From NCBI RefSeq assembly GCF_001659985.1, contig NZ_LYCS01000001.1:62001-126000 (forward strand): a stretch of DNA of 64,000 nt, read 5' to 3'. The stretch comes from Oceanobacillus sp. Castelsardo (GTDB taxonomy: Bacteria > Bacillota > Bacilli > Bacillales > Amphibacillaceae). The translations under genes were made by a program, and so were the position numbers. This document shows positions 45,126-54,890 of this stretch, one piece after another (the first letter of the stretch is position 1; the number at the start of each line of letters is the position of its first letter). Below the pieces are notes generated by a model. The model ran no database searches. It saw nothing but the letters and a program-made list of their open reading frames with translations, and was not told the DNA's origin.

Positions 45126-45773
45126 ATGGTTGGGTTATTATCAGCTGGTTTAGCTCCAGCCTTTGCGATAATGTCATTTATATATTTAAAAGATCGGTTT
45201 ACTGAACCCATTTCACTTATTGTAAAAATGTTTATTTCTGGTGCATTATTAGTTTTTCCTATTATGTTTATTCAATATGCTTTAGCTGCGGAAAATTTGA
45301 CAAGTAGTAATTTTATACATTCTTTTTTCTTTGTTGCATTATTAGAGGAATTTTCTAAGTGGTTTTTATTTATCTATATGATTTATCATCATGAGGAATT
45401 CGATGACCATTATGATGGGATTGTATATGCTGTAGCTATTAGTTTAGGATTTGCTTCATTAGAAAATATTCTTTATTTATTAACGAATGGAATAGAGTAT
45501 GCCTTTTTAAGGGCTTTCTTTCCCGTATCATCACATGCACTTTTTGGTGTGATAATGGGTTATTATTTTGGTAGGGCAAAAGTAACAGACTGTCATACTA
45601 ATTGGAACCGTATTTTTGCTTTTGTTTTTCCATTTCTACTACACGGTATATACAATTACATACTAACTGGTATTAAAAGTAATTGGACTTATTATCTTAT
45701 TCCATTTATGATTATTCTTTGGTTAGTTGCCTTACACCGTATGAAAGTAGCAAACCAAGCAACAACTTTATAG
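45126..45773 (+). CDS. prsW: Intramembrane protease PrsW
   Basis: Glutamic-type membrane protease that starts site-1 cleavage of anti-sigma factors such as RsiW. The protein of 215 residues has about seven helices; the family motif E74-E75-F-x-K (LEEFSKW) and the following FASLENILYL and VSSHALFG segments carry the key residues. AGAGG lies upstream. It is placed between ypdA and sleB, as in B. subtilis. Its target anti-sigma factor is not in the window. Confidence 0.92.
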   Translation: MVGLLSAGLAPAFAIMSFIYLKDRFTEPISLIVKMFISGALLVFPIMFIQYALAAENLTSSNFIHSFFFVALLEEFSKWFLFIYMIYHHEEFDDHYDGIVYAVAISLGFASLENILYLLTNGIEYAFLRAFFPVSSHALFGVIMGYYFGRAKVTDCHTNWNRIFAFVFPFLLHGIYNYILTGIKSNWTYYLIPFMIILWLVALHRMKVANQATTL

Positions 45774-45796
45774 AAATTATAGCTTTACCTATCAAT

Positions 45797-45844
45797 AGAA
45801 GGAACCTGATGTCTTCGTGTACATCAGGTTCCTTCTGTTTTTTT
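45797..45844 (+). terminator. Terminator after prsW
   Basis: AGAAGGAACCTGATGT (45797-45812) pairs perfectly with ACATCAGGTTCCTTCT (45821-45836), then GTTTTTTT. Confidence 0.9.
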
Positions 45845-45886
45845 ACCTCCTTTGAAAAACTACATATTTGAAGAATTTACTATTGG

Positions 45887-45916
45887 TGTATAAAAAGGGG
45901 AGTTTATCAAAAAATA
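45887..45916 (+). promoter_or_regulatory. Weak candidate SigG promoter of sleB
   Basis: TGTATA (45887-45892), 14-base spacer, TCAAAAAATA (45907-45916) resemble the forespore boxes seen before dacF. sleB is a SigG gene in B. subtilis. Confidence 0.4.
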
Positions 45917-45949
45917 GATATACAAAACTTGGTATCAGGAGGCAATGCA

Positions 45950-46834
45950 ATGATCTATAAGCGAACAAGTCTACTAATTATAATTATGTTCACCTTGTTT
46001 GTAGTATTTGGAGCATCGAATGATTCAAAGACAGTTCACGCATTTAGTTCACAGGTTATTCAACAAGGGGCAGTTGGTGATGATGTTATTGAATTACAAG
46101 CAAGATTACAATATATAGGGTTTTATAATGGCAAAATTGATGGAGTTTTTGGTTGGGGGACTTATTGGGCATTGAGAAATTTTCAATATGAATTTGGTAT
46201 GGAAATAGACGGTTTAGCTGGACAAACGACAAAAGATAAACTAGTTCAAGTTACAAATTATGATAAAGCATATGTAAAAAAACAGATAGAAAGTGGAAAT
46301 AAATTTACTCATTATGGTGGGGTAGATAAAAATAAACAATCTAGTCCACCAAAATCAAATAATCAGAGTGGGGCAAAGCAACAACCATCGAATAATAATC
46401 AAGCATCCAATAGCAATCAACAAGGACAAGCTACAGGTGGGGGGCCTAATGTAACGGCAGTAAATGTACCCCAAGGATTCTCACAAAATGATATTCAATT
46501 AATGGCGAATGCGGTGTATGGAGAAGCAAGGGGAGAACCATACGAAGGACAAGTTGCAGTGGCTGCAGTTATTTTAAATCGACTAGAAAGTCCAACTTTC
46601 CCCAATACAGTTTCAGGTGTTATTTTCGAACCAAGAGCATTTACCGCCGTTGCTGATGGCCAAATATGGCTTACACCTAATGAAACAGCAAGGAAAGCGG
46701 TCTTGGATGCTATTAATGGGTGGGATCCAACAGGCAATGCGCAATATTATTTTAATCCAGATACAGCAACTTCAGCTTGGATTTGGTCTAGACCGCAAAT
46801 TAAACAAATTGGAAAACATATATTCTGTAAATAG
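45950..46834 (+). CDS. sleB: Spore cortex-lytic enzyme SleB
   Basis: Lytic transglycosylase that degrades spore cortex (muramic-delta-lactam peptidoglycan) during germination. Signal peptide (about 1-31), peptidoglycan-binding domain (about 38-105: LQARLQYIGFYNGKIDGVFGWGT), a Ser/Asn/Gln-rich linker (about 128-165), then the hydrolase_2 catalytic domain with likely catalytic E192 in NAVYGEARGE. AGGAGG sets the ATG at 45950. It forms a bicistron with ypeB, which is needed for SleB stability and localisation. Confidence 0.95.
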   Translation: MIYKRTSLLIIIMFTLFVVFGASNDSKTVHAFSSQVIQQGAVGDDVIELQARLQYIGFYNGKIDGVFGWGTYWALRNFQYEFGMEIDGLAGQTTKDKLVQVTNYDKAYVKKQIESGNKFTHYGGVDKNKQSSPPKSNNQSGAKQQPSNNNQASNSNQQGQATGGGPNVTAVNVPQGFSQNDIQLMANAVYGEARGEPYEGQVAVAAVILNRLESPTFPNTVSGVIFEPRAFTAVADGQIWLTPNETARKAVLDAINGWDPTGNAQYYFNPDTATSAWIWSRPQIKQIGKHIFCK

Positions 46835-46847
46835 GAGGGTGAATTAA

Positions 46848-48191
46848 ATGAAGAGATGGATATTGATAGCCTTATTAGCCGTAGTTGTCGCAGGAACAGC
46901 TTTTTGGGGTTATCAGGAACACCAAGAGAAGAATGCTATTCTGATTCAGGCGGAGAACAACTATCAAAGAGCCTTCCATAATCTTGCTTACCATGTTGAT
47001 TTACTCCATGATGAGATTGGTACAGCATTAGCAATGAATTCAGATAAGCGATTATCGCCACAGATGGTAGAAATTTGGAGATTGACTTCAGAAGCTTCTT
47101 CAGATGTAAGTCAGTTACCTTTGGCACTTTTACCTTTTAATAAAACGGAGGAATTTCTTTCGCAAATAGGAGACTTTACTTATCGAACGGCTGTTAGAAA
47201 CTTGGATGATTCTCCTTTAACTGATAAGGAAACAGACACTTTACAACAGCTATACAAACAATCTGCAGAAATTGAACAAGAATTAAGAAAGGTTCAGCAC
47301 ATAGCATTGGAAGAAAACTTGCGGTGGATGGATGTCCAGTTAGCATTAGCATCGGATGATGACCAAGGTGATAATACTGTAATAGATGGATTAAAAACAG
47401 TGGAGAAGACTGTAAAAGGATTTTCAGAAACAAATGTGGAATCATCTATTATCGGTACTTCAGCTGAGAACCACCAATACAATTATTTAAAAGGGAGTAA
47501 GGAAATAAGTGAGAATGAAGCGTTGCGAATTAGTAAGGATATATTAAAAGTAAAAGACCCATCAAAAATTAAGCTATCAGAAACAGGGGATGGAGCGGAT
47601 GTTCCGTTATATACGGCAACTTATGTTAGTGATGATCGAAGAGGATATATGGATATTACTAAACAAGGTGGAAATCCAATCACACTATTAAAAAGTAGAC
47701 CAGTTGGAGAAAAGAAGATAAGTTTAAATGAGGGAATGGAGAATGCCACAAAGTATATTAAGCAATTAGGATTTAAAAATATGGTTTTATTTCAAAGTAG
47801 TCAATATGATAATATAGGGGCGTTTACTTACTTATATAGTCAGGATGGAGTAAGGGTATATTCTGATGCGATTGAGGTCAAAGTAGCACTAGATAATGGT
47901 GAGATATTAGGATTAACTGCGCAAAATTATATGAAAAACCATAGGGAAAGAAGTATACCTAAGCCGGAAATTTCAAACTCTGAAGCAAAAGAAATGGTGA
48001 ATCCAAATGTAGATATACAAGAGGAGTTTTTGGCTATAATTGACAATGACTTGGGAGAAGAAATTTTAGCGTATGAATTTTTAGGTGTTTACGGTGATGA
48101 TACGTACCGAATATTTATCAATGCTTTAAATGGAAGAGAAGAAAAAGTTGAAAAACTTGGTGGAAGTGAAATAAATTATGCTATGAACTAA
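46848..48191 (+). CDS. ypeB: Germination protein YpeB
   Basis: Partner of SleB in the spore inner membrane and cortex. It has 447 residues: an N-terminal membrane anchor (about 3-20), a helical N-domain (30-200), and a C-terminal half with repeated PepSY-like modules (around 220-290, 305-370 and 385-445; for example ENEALRISKDILKVKDPSKI, NEGMENATKYIKQLGF, NSEAKEMVNPN). GGAGGGTG upstream lies in the 13-base gap after sleB. Confidence 0.94.
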   Translation: MKRWILIALLAVVVAGTAFWGYQEHQEKNAILIQAENNYQRAFHNLAYHVDLLHDEIGTALAMNSDKRLSPQMVEIWRLTSEASSDVSQLPLALLPFNKTEEFLSQIGDFTYRTAVRNLDDSPLTDKETDTLQQLYKQSAEIEQELRKVQHIALEENLRWMDVQLALASDDDQGDNTVIDGLKTVEKTVKGFSETNVESSIIGTSAENHQYNYLKGSKEISENEALRISKDILKVKDPSKIKLSETGDGADVPLYTATYVSDDRRGYMDITKQGGNPITLLKSRPVGEKKISLNEGMENATKYIKQLGFKNMVLFQSSQYDNIGAFTYLYSQDGVRVYSDAIEVKVALDNGEILGLTAQNYMKNHRERSIPKPEISNSEAKEMVNPNVDIQEEFLAIIDNDLGEEILAYEFLGVYGDDTYRIFINALNGREEKVEKLGGSEINYAMN

Positions 48192-48288
48192 GGGAGAGGT
48201 TTAAAACCTTTCCCTTTTTATTATTTTTTGCAATAATAGGTATATAGTCTTATCTTTTCTGAGGATTAATTGAAGGAGTGGGTTTTAT

Positions 48289-48942
48289 ATGAAGATTGGT
48301 TCTTCCATAACCCTTGAAGTAAGAGAAGCAAAAAATAAAGTGATAAAGTATCGTTGTAAAATAATCGAAGAAACTGAACAATATTTAGTTGTTGATTACC
48401 CGATTAGTATTCATAATAATAAAACGACCTATTTAGCTGTAGGAACGAGGGTATCTATATCTTTTATTGATAATAAAGCGGTGTATCAATTTAATAGTAA
48501 AATACAATCAAGGATCAATTCAAAAATACCAGCCCTGGTTATACCATATCCAGAAAAAGAAGAAATACATAGGATTCAAAGAAGGAAATTTGTAAGGGTT
48601 GAAACAGCTGTTGATATCGCTATCCATAGTGTAAAGAATAAATTCCAGGCATTTACGGGGGTTACTTCCGATATTAGTGGTGGAGGACTTTCTTTTACCA
48701 TTCAAGAGGATCGATTTCTTGAGATTAGTGACCATTTAAATTTATTTATTGTTCTTCCAATGGCCTCAGGTGACTTTGAGTATTTAACTTTAAATGGTGA
48801 GATTGTTTACCAAAAAAAATTGAAAAACACTTTACTAAGAACTTCGGTTAAATTTAATAATATTACTACGAAAGAACAACAAATAATTGTACGGTTTTGC
48901 TTTGAAAGGGAACGTGAGATTAGAAAAAAAGAATTGCAATAA
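48289..48942 (+). CDS. motI: PilZ-domain c-di-GMP receptor (YpfA/MotI)
   Basis: Cyclic-di-GMP-binding protein that in B. subtilis (YpfA, DgrA, MotI) acts as a clutch on MotA and stops flagellar rotation. The N-terminal YcgR-N-like domain spans about 1-95. The PilZ domain follows with the ligand motif RRKFVR (about 99-104) and DISGGG (about 129-134), the R-x3-R and D/N-x-S-x2-G signatures. It has 217 residues. AAGGAG precedes the ATG. The position before cmk matches B. subtilis. Confidence 0.9.
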   Translation: MKIGSSITLEVREAKNKVIKYRCKIIEETEQYLVVDYPISIHNNKTTYLAVGTRVSISFIDNKAVYQFNSKIQSRINSKIPALVIPYPEKEEIHRIQRRKFVRVETAVDIAIHSVKNKFQAFTGVTSDISGGGLSFTIQEDRFLEISDHLNLFIVLPMASGDFEYLTLNGEIVYQKKLKNTLLRTSVKFNNITTKEQQIIVRFCFEREREIRKKELQ

Positions 48943-49093
48943 TATCTATTAATAAATAGACCATTTTTTTCAATGTATGTTATTATTCTATTTAGGAATG
49001 TTAAGCGTAGATTATAAGTTCAATTAATTCGGTGGAAGATGGGAGTTAATTCAACACCTACTGATTAGTTTTACAATATTTACAATGGATTGA

Positions 49094-49801
49094 ATGAGAG
49101 GAATGAATGAAAAAAACATGATTGAAAAAAGAATTGCAGTTGCAATAGATGGTCCTGCTGCTGCTGGTAAAAGTACAGTGGCAAAAATAATTTCCGAAAA
49201 GCTATCGTATATTTACATTGATACTGGCGCAATGTATCGTGCATTGACATTAAAAGCGTTAAATAATAATTTAGATTTAAAAGACGAATCAAAAATAGAA
49301 GAAATTTTATTACATACTACGATAGAATTAAATCAAAAAGACAATAAACAAATCGTTCTACTTGATGGTGAAAATGTTACGGAAGAGATACGCAACCAAG
49401 AAGTAACAAACAATGTTTCTTATATCGCTAAAATATCTGCCGTTCGTGAGCAAATGGTTCTTAGACAGCAAAAACTTGCTGAACATCGGGGAGTAGTGAT
49501 GGATGGAAGAGATATAGGTACCCATGTCTTACCAGATGCGGAAGTAAAAATATTTTTAATTGCAAGTGTGGAAGAAAGAGCAATCCGCAGGTACGAAGAA
49601 AATAAACGTCGTGGAATTTTAACTGATTTGGAAGAACTTAAAGAAGATATTAAAAGACGCGATGAAATGGATATGAATCGTAAAGTATCTCCTTTAATAA
49701 AGGCTAGTGATGCAGTGGAAGTAGATACAACCTCTTTAACTATTGATGAAGTTGTACAAGCAATATTAAATGTAGTTTATAACTATTTGAGAGAAGTTTA
49801 G
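49094..49801 (+). CDS. cmk: Cytidylate kinase
   Basis: Phosphorylates CMP and dCMP. The P-loop GPAAAGKST is at about 19-27, with the CMP-binding [12 protein letters not shown] and [13 protein letters not shown]. The start is uncertain: ATGs at 49094, 49103 and 49118 are in frame; homologues begin at the equivalent of [12 protein letters not shown] (49118), but no start has a well-spaced ribosome site, and GAGAGG falls between the first two. I report the longest, 235 residues. plsC follows closely. Confidence 0.93.
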   Translation: MRGMNEKNMIEKRIAVAIDGPAAAGKSTVAKIISEKLSYIYIDTGAMYRALTLKALNNNLDLKDESKIEEILLHTTIELNQKDNKQIVLLDGENVTEEIRNQEVTNNVSYIAKISAVREQMVLRQQKLAEHRGVVMDGRDIGTHVLPDAEVKIFLIASVEERAIRRYEENKRRGILTDLEELKEDIKRRDEMDMNRKVSPLIKASDAVEVDTTSLTIDEVVQAILNVVYNYLREV

Positions 49802-49817
49802 TAAAGGGAGAGAACTT

Positions 49818-50420
49818 ATGCTTTATACCATTGCTAAAAACATAGTGGCAATTATCTTATTTCCTTTATACCGTATTAAAATTATTGGAAAAGAAAATAT
49901 TCCATCAACAGGATCAGTACTCATATGTTCAAACCATATATCGAATTTAGATCCTCCAGTTGTCGGAATCACATCATCTAGGGACATTCACTTTATGGCC
50001 AAGGGAGAATTGTTTGAGAACTTCTTGTTTGGGAAATTGTTAACCGGCATTAATGCATTTCCTGTCAAACGCGGATTGGCTGATAGAAATGCATTAAGAA
50101 GAGGTCTTGAAATATTAAAAAATGGCAATGCGGTTGGATTATTTCCTGAAGGTACACGTAGTAAGACTGGGGAAATTGGTGAACCATTAGCTGGTGCTGG
50201 TTTCTTTGCTCTAAGATCCGAAGCACAAGTTATACCGTGCGCTATCATTGGTCCTTACAAGAAATTTCAAAGATTAACAGTAATATATGGAAAACCTATG
50301 GATATGGAATATTATCGAACAAACAAAAAATCTGCAAAAGAAGTAGCTGACGCAATTATGATTGAAATAAAAAAAATAAAAGAAAATCATGAAAATCAAG
50401 TATCTTTACTTGACAAATAA
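49818..50420 (+). CDS. plsC: 1-acyl-sn-glycerol-3-phosphate acyltransferase
   Basis: Second acylation step of phosphatidic acid synthesis at the membrane. A 200-residue protein with an N-terminal hydrophobic segment, catalytic H40-x4-D45 (CSNHISNLDPP), glycerophosphate-binding FPEGTRS (about 109-115) and INAFPVKRG. AAAGGGAGAG precedes the ATG. It follows cmk by 16 bases and precedes the S1-type protein, as in many Bacillaceae. Confidence 0.93.
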   Translation: MLYTIAKNIVAIILFPLYRIKIIGKENIPSTGSVLICSNHISNLDPPVVGITSSRDIHFMAKGELFENFLFGKLLTGINAFPVKRGLADRNALRRGLEILKNGNAVGLFPEGTRSKTGEIGEPLAGAGFFALRSEAQVIPCAIIGPYKKFQRLTVIYGKPMDMEYYRTNKKSAKEVADAIMIEIKKIKENHENQVSLLDK

Positions 50421-50494
50421 TTACAATTATTAGAAGTTATATAGAAAGAATAGGTTTTAATTTCATTTTGTTATTGTAATAGGAGGTTATGGAT

Positions 50495-51628
50495 ATGGGC
50501 GAAGAAAACAAAGAATTACTAGAATTGCATGTAGATGATACGGTTACAGGTAAGGTAGTTAAATTAGAAGAAAAACAAGTGCTTGTAGATATTGGTTACA
50601 AGACGGAGGGAATCCTTCCAATTAGTGAGTTATCTAATCTTCATGTAGAGGCAACAAGTGATGTTGTTAAAGAAGGGGACGAGCTAACAGTTAAAGTAAA
50701 AAAAGTGGAAGATGATGAGGTAATACTTTCTAAAAAAGCAGTAGACTCAGAACTTGCTTGGAATGATTTAGTTGATAAATACGAAAATGGAGAAGTATTT
50801 GAAACAGAAGTGAAAGACGTTGTTAAAGGCGGCCTAGTAGCAGATGTAGGTATTCGTGGTTTTATCCCTGCTTCCCTTGTAGAAACTTTCTATGTAGATG
50901 ATTTTACGGATTATAAAGGTAAAAATTTAACAGTAAAAATTGTAGATTTAGATAAAGAAAAGAATCGAATTATATTATCACATCGCGCTGTTGTGGAAGC
51001 AGAAGAAAATGAGAAGAAAAGTTCATTACTTCAAACACTTGAACCTGGACAAGTAGTGGAAGGAACGGTTCAAAGGATTACTAACTTTGGCGCTTTTGTT
51101 GATCTTGGCGGAATTGATGGATTAGTACACATTTCTCAACTCGCTCATGAGCATGTTGAGAAAGCTTCTGACATTGTTTCTGAAGGGGACAATATTAAAG
51201 TTGAAATCTTATCTATTGATCGTGATAATGAGCGTATCTCACTATCCCATAAAAATACATTACCAGGACCATGGGCAAATATTGAGGAACATATTTCAAT
51301 TGGAGATGCTTTAGAAGGAACAGTAAAAAGACTTGTAAATTTCGGAGCATTTGTTGAAGTTTTACCAGGTGTAGAAGGATTAGTTCATATTTCCCAAATT
51401 GCTAACCGCCACATTGGTACTCCTCAAGAGGTTTTAGAAGTTGGTGAAAAGGTTAAAGTAAAAGTACTTGACCTTAATGAGAGCGAAAAACGCATTTCGT
51501 TAAGTATAAAAGAACTTGAACAAGAGCAAGAAGAACAAGAGTACAAACAATATGAAAAAGATGAAGAACAATTTGGAATACATCTTGGAGATTTAATTGG
51601 CGATAAACTAAATAAATACAAGAATTAA
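50495..51628 (+). CDS. ypfD: S1 RNA-binding repeat protein (YpfD, ribosomal protein S1 homologue)
   Basis: Four S1 repeats in tandem, about residues 11-80, 98-166, 184-253 and 270-339. The third and fourth have the strongest consensus (EGTVQRITNFGAFVDLGGIDGLVHISQL; EGTVKRLVNFGAFVEVLPGVEGLVHISQI). Low-GC Gram-positives have shorter S1 homologues that are often not stable ribosome components. An acidic Glu/Gln-rich stretch precedes the C-terminus. The ATG at 50495 is eight bases from AGGAGG; the ATG at 50489 is only two bases away. It has 377 residues. Confidence 0.93.
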   Translation: MGEENKELLELHVDDTVTGKVVKLEEKQVLVDIGYKTEGILPISELSNLHVEATSDVVKEGDELTVKVKKVEDDEVILSKKAVDSELAWNDLVDKYENGEVFETEVKDVVKGGLVADVGIRGFIPASLVETFYVDDFTDYKGKNLTVKIVDLDKEKNRIILSHRAVVEAEENEKKSSLLQTLEPGQVVEGTVQRITNFGAFVDLGGIDGLVHISQLAHEHVEKASDIVSEGDNIKVEILSIDRDNERISLSHKNTLPGPWANIEEHISIGDALEGTVKRLVNFGAFVEVLPGVEGLVHISQIANRHIGTPQEVLEVGEKVKVKVLDLNESEKRISLSIKELEQEQEEQEYKQYEKDEEQFGIHLGDLIGDKLNKYKN

Positions 51629-51677
51629 TAAAAAAGGCTTTTTCCAAAAAAGGAAAAAGCCTTTTTTATTAATTCTT
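51620..51677. terminator. 26-bp perfect inverted-repeat terminator after ypfD
   Basis: Bases 51620-51645 and 51652-51677 are perfect inverted copies separated by six A. The core is AAAAAAGGCTTTTTCC / GGAAAAAGCCTTTTTT, and the left arm includes the stop codon. Confidence 0.9.
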
Positions 51678-51770
51678 CTGTAAAAAGTATAGAAAAACAA
51701 TTTTTTGAAATTGTATAAATTTAACGTAATCTAGCAATAATGCGTAATAATAGGTGGTGATATGTAAAAA

Positions 51771-52373
51771 ATGGAAGAAGGTATTTTGTTTTTCTGGACT
51801 AGTTGGTTATTATGGATCATTGTTACGTTTCTTATGAAAAAATCATTTAGACGTACCCTATTAGCTTATTGGACTTTATTAACAATTATAGGTTCATCTT
51901 TTTATTTCTATATTGGTCCTTTTGTATTTTCTTTAGCAATTTTCATACTTTTAGGTGGAACGATTATATTAATGTCTAAACAAACAAAAACGATTTACCA
52001 TTTACTTTCCGCTTTTACAATAACGATTTGTTATTCCGCATTATTGCTTTGGGAAAAGATCTCTCCAATTTGGGTTATTTTACCGAGAGAAATTTTAATT
52101 TCTATTATCATTGGTTATTTAGTTACTATACTTAGTTATAACTTTAGAGGTCGGATAAGTATATGTCTGTTCGGTATGCTTACTGGGGAAATGATCTATA
52201 GTTTTATTTTATCAGGATACGGGTTTCAGGAAGTAGTAGGTGAAAAAGCATTTTTAGATACTTTAATATATGCCCTTTTATTATTGACTGTTTTAGACAT
52301 ACTACATAAAGGGAGAATTAAAGTAACAACCCTCATTACAAAATTATTAACAAAATTAGAGGTGGCGAAATGA
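51771..52373 (+). CDS. yphA: YphA-like integral membrane protein
   Basis: A 200-residue protein with about six hydrophobic helices and almost no soluble parts. Function unknown to me. The same gene precedes the YIEGIA protein and its small partner in Bacillus. GGTGGTGAT lies upstream. Its stop overlaps the start of the next gene as ATGA, so the three genes form one unit before der. Confidence 0.78.
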   Translation: MEEGILFFWTSWLLWIIVTFLMKKSFRRTLLAYWTLLTIIGSSFYFYIGPFVFSLAIFILLGGTIILMSKQTKTIYHLLSAFTITICYSALLLWEKISPIWVILPREILISIIIGYLVTILSYNFRGRISICLFGMLTGEMIYSFILSGYGFQEVVGEKAFLDTLIYALLLLTVLDILHKGRIKVTTLITKLLTKLEVAK

Positions 52374-53272
52374 GCGAATTTACTTATCCTATACTTTTTG
52401 GAATTTTAATAGGTACTATCCTAAGAATTGCAATGTTAAGAACAGATTATCGACAATATCCAACCTATCTTCATGGTAAAACGATTCATGTATCTTTAGG
52501 GTTTATAGCTGCAGCATTAGGTTCATTAGTTATACCTGCACTATTATCGAAGGAATATACAGCGGTAACTATTTTAACAGTTGCAGCAACACAATTTAGA
52601 GAAGTACGTAACATGGAAAGAAATACATTAAATGAAGTAGATAGCTATGAATTAGTTTCTAGAGGAAAGACGTATATTGAAGGGATTGCCATTTCTTTTG
52701 AAAGTAGGAATTATCTCGTTATCATTACTTCATTTATCGTGACCTTTGTATATGTATTTACGAATATTATCTTTGCTATCGTAGCAACTATTATATGTTT
52801 TATTCTGTCTAAAATTTTAATGAGTGGAAGCGTTATGAAAGAAATTGTAGATATTGAATATAAAGACTTACATTTTGATGGGGCTGGTTTATATGTCGAT
52901 AATATTTATATTATGAATATCGGATTACCCGAAAGACAAAAAGAAATTAAGAAATATGGAATGGGTTTTGTTTTAACTCCTAAAGATATGAACACCATTA
53001 CTACGGTATCAAATTTAGGACAAAGACAAGCTATTTTACATGATGTATCTATTGCTTTAGGTGTATTTCGTGATTCAGGAACGCCAGCACTTACTCCATT
53101 AATTAAGCGGGATTTAGATGATGGTAGATTGGGTGTGTTTGTACTTCCTCAAGTTAGAGATGTGGATAAGGCAATTGAAATTATTGGTCAAGTCCCTGTT
53201 TTAGAAAGTGCGATTAGAATGCCGTCTGAATCTAAATCTCATAATAAGGAGGTACCATCAAATGATGATTGA
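52370..53272 (+). CDS. YIEGIA-domain membrane protein (YphB-like)
   Basis: A 300-residue membrane protein named for the motif YIEGIA, present at about residues 103-108 (GKTYIEGIAISFESRN). Helices are visible near 5-20, 45-63 and 118-150; the C-terminal third is soluble and ends in a polar tail. Its function is not established to my knowledge, but it is typical of spore formers. The start overlaps yphA by four bases, and the next small gene overlaps its end. Confidence 0.85.
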   Translation: MSEFTYPILFGILIGTILRIAMLRTDYRQYPTYLHGKTIHVSLGFIAAALGSLVIPALLSKEYTAVTILTVAATQFREVRNMERNTLNEVDSYELVSRGKTYIEGIAISFESRNYLVIITSFIVTFVYVFTNIIFAIVATIICFILSKILMSGSVMKEIVDIEYKDLHFDGAGLYVDNIYIMNIGLPERQKEIKKYGMGFVLTPKDMNTITTVSNLGQRQAILHDVSIALGVFRDSGTPALTPLIKRDLDDGRLGVFVLPQVRDVDKAIEIIGQVPVLESAIRMPSESKSHNKEVPSNDD

Positions 53273-53447
53273 AAAAGCAATATTAGCCGTCATTACTTTA
53301 GATCAATCTAAAGTATCTGGTGGAGCGCCTATTTTTATATGTGAAACGAAAGAGGAGTTAGAGAAGGTGGCAGCTAATATTGAAGCAATTACAGATGGGA
53401 TCGTTCACGGATTGAGTGACGAATTATTTATTGTTGTTAAACATTAA
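53262..53447 (+). CDS. Small partner of the YIEGIA protein (capping-complex subunit type)
   Basis: A 61-residue soluble protein (AILAVITLDQSKVSGGAPIF, then an acidic helix and DELFIVVKH). AGGAGG eight bases before the ATG at 53262 sets the start, inside the end of the upstream gene. It matches the small protein family that always follows the YIEGIA gene in Bacillaceae (YphE position). Role unknown; formation of a complex with the upstream membrane protein is inferred from context. Confidence 0.8.
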   Translation: MMIEKAILAVITLDQSKVSGGAPIFICETKEELEKVAANIEAITDGIVHGLSDELFIVVKH

Positions 53448-53471
53448 TGAACAGATAAACCCATATTATAA

Positions 53472-53500
53472 TTGTTAATAATTTCTATATTTGCTAGAAT
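53472..53500 (+). promoter_or_regulatory. Candidate SigA promoter of der
   Basis: TTGTTA (53472-53477), 17-base spacer, TAGAAT (53495-53500). A hairpin follows directly after the expected transcription start. Confidence 0.6.
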
Positions 53501-53505
53501 ATATA

Positions 53506-53542
53506 GAGGCTTCGCAACAAGCGAGAGCCCTTTTATTTTAAT
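53506..53542 (+). terminator. Hairpin with T-rich tail in the der leader
   Basis: GGCTTCGC pairs with GCGAGAGCC (small bulge), followed by CTTTTATTTT. It may end the yphA-YIEGIA transcript or, because it lies downstream of the der promoter, act as an attenuator. Confidence 0.6.
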
Positions 53543-53569
53543 ATTGTAAAAGAGAAAGGAACTCTTTTT

Positions 53570-54880
53570 ATGAGGAAATCTGTAGTAGCAATAGTAGGAA
53601 GACCAAACGTTGGGAAATCAACCATTTTTAATAGATTAGTGGGAGAAAGAATTTCTATCGTAGAGGATATACCTGGAGTTACAAGAGACCGTATATACTC
53701 TGAAGCGGAATGGCTTAATCAAGAATTTAATTTAATTGATACTGGTGGTATCGAAATTGGAGATGAACCACTACTTATTCAAATGCGACAACAAGCAGAA
53801 ATTGCAATCGATGAAGCGGATGTTATTATTTTTATTGTTAATGGGAAAGAGGGGATAACAGCCGCTGATGAAGAAGTAGCGAAATTGTTGTTTAAATCTA
53901 ATAAACCAGTTGTGTTAGGTGTCAACAAAATGGACAATCCGGAAATGAGAGCCATGGTGTATGAATATTATTCATTAGGTTTTGGTGAACCATATCCAAT
54001 TTCTGGAGCGCACGGATTAGGTTTAGGCGATTTATTAGATGAGGTTGTTAGTCATTTCCCTAAGATGGAAGGGGAAGAAAAGGATGAAGATACGATATAC
54101 TTTAGTTTGATTGGAAGACCAAATGTTGGTAAATCTTCTCTTGTTAATGCCATTTTAAATGAAAACCGAGTTATTGTAAGTGATATAGAAGGAACGACTA
54201 GGGATGCAGTAGATACACATTTACAAAGGGATGGTCAAAACTATGTTATCACGGATACAGCTGGGATGCGAAAACGTGGTAAAGTTTATGAATCAACAGA
54301 AAAGTATAGTGTATTAAGAGCTTTAAAGGCAATAGACCGTTCTGATGTCGTTTTAGTATTAATTGATGCAGAAACAGGAATAAGAGAACAAGATAAAAAG
54401 ATTGCTGGTTATGCACATGAAGCTGGAAGAGCAATTGTAATTGTAGTGAATAAATGGGATACGATTGAATCAAATGAAAAGGCGATGAAAGAATTTGAAA
54501 AAAAGATAAGGGCACATTTTCAATTTTTAGACTATGCTCCAATCGTTTTTCTTTCCGCCAAAACAAAAAAACGATTGCATACTTTAATGCCTATGATTCA
54601 ATTAGCTAGTGAGAATCATTCCAAACGGATTCCAACAAACGTGTTAAATGATGTTATTATGGATGCATTAGCTATGAATCCTACTCCGACAGTCAAAGGG
54701 AAAAGGCTAAAAGTTTTATATGCTACCCAAGTAGCTGTAAAACCACCAAGTTTTGTTATATTTGTAAATGATCCTGAATTAATGCATTTTTCATATCAAA
54801 GGTTTTTGGAAAATAAAATTAGAGATGCATTTGGGTTTGAAGGAACACCTATAAAGATATTTGCACGTAGGCGTGGTTAG
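53570..54880 (+). CDS. der: Ribosome biogenesis GTPase Der (EngA)
   Basis: Essential GTPase with two tandem G domains that acts in 50S subunit assembly. G domain 1: [23 protein letters not shown] domain 2: [29 protein letters not shown]-terminal KH-like domain (about 355-436) ends in FARRRG. It has 436 residues, as in B. subtilis. AAAGGA precedes the ATG. gpsA starts 11 bases after its stop. Confidence 0.97.
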   Translation: MRKSVVAIVGRPNVGKSTIFNRLVGERISIVEDIPGVTRDRIYSEAEWLNQEFNLIDTGGIEIGDEPLLIQMRQQAEIAIDEADVIIFIVNGKEGITAADEEVAKLLFKSNKPVVLGVNKMDNPEMRAMVYEYYSLGFGEPYPISGAHGLGLGDLLDEVVSHFPKMEGEEKDEDTIYFSLIGRPNVGKSSLVNAILNENRVIVSDIEGTTRDAVDTHLQRDGQNYVITDTAGMRKRGKVYESTEKYSVLRALKAIDRSDVVLVLIDAETGIREQDKKIAGYAHEAGRAIVIVVNKWDTIESNEKAMKEFEKKIRAHFQFLDYAPIVFLSAKTKKRLHTLMPMIQLASENHSKRIPTNVLNDVIMDALAMNPTPTVKGKRLKVLYATQVAVKPPSFVIFVNDPELMHFSYQRFLENKIRDAFGFEGTPIKIFARRRG

Positions 54881-54890
54881 GGGGATGACA

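Noticed and set aside
46936-47482. Several minus-strand frames inside ypeB
   Set aside because: They are shadows of the YpeB coding sequence without ribosome sites.
48943-49093. Small gene in the ypfB position between motI and cmk
   Set aside because: Only a 16-codon frame without a ribosome site is present; no YpfB-like hydrophobic peptide.
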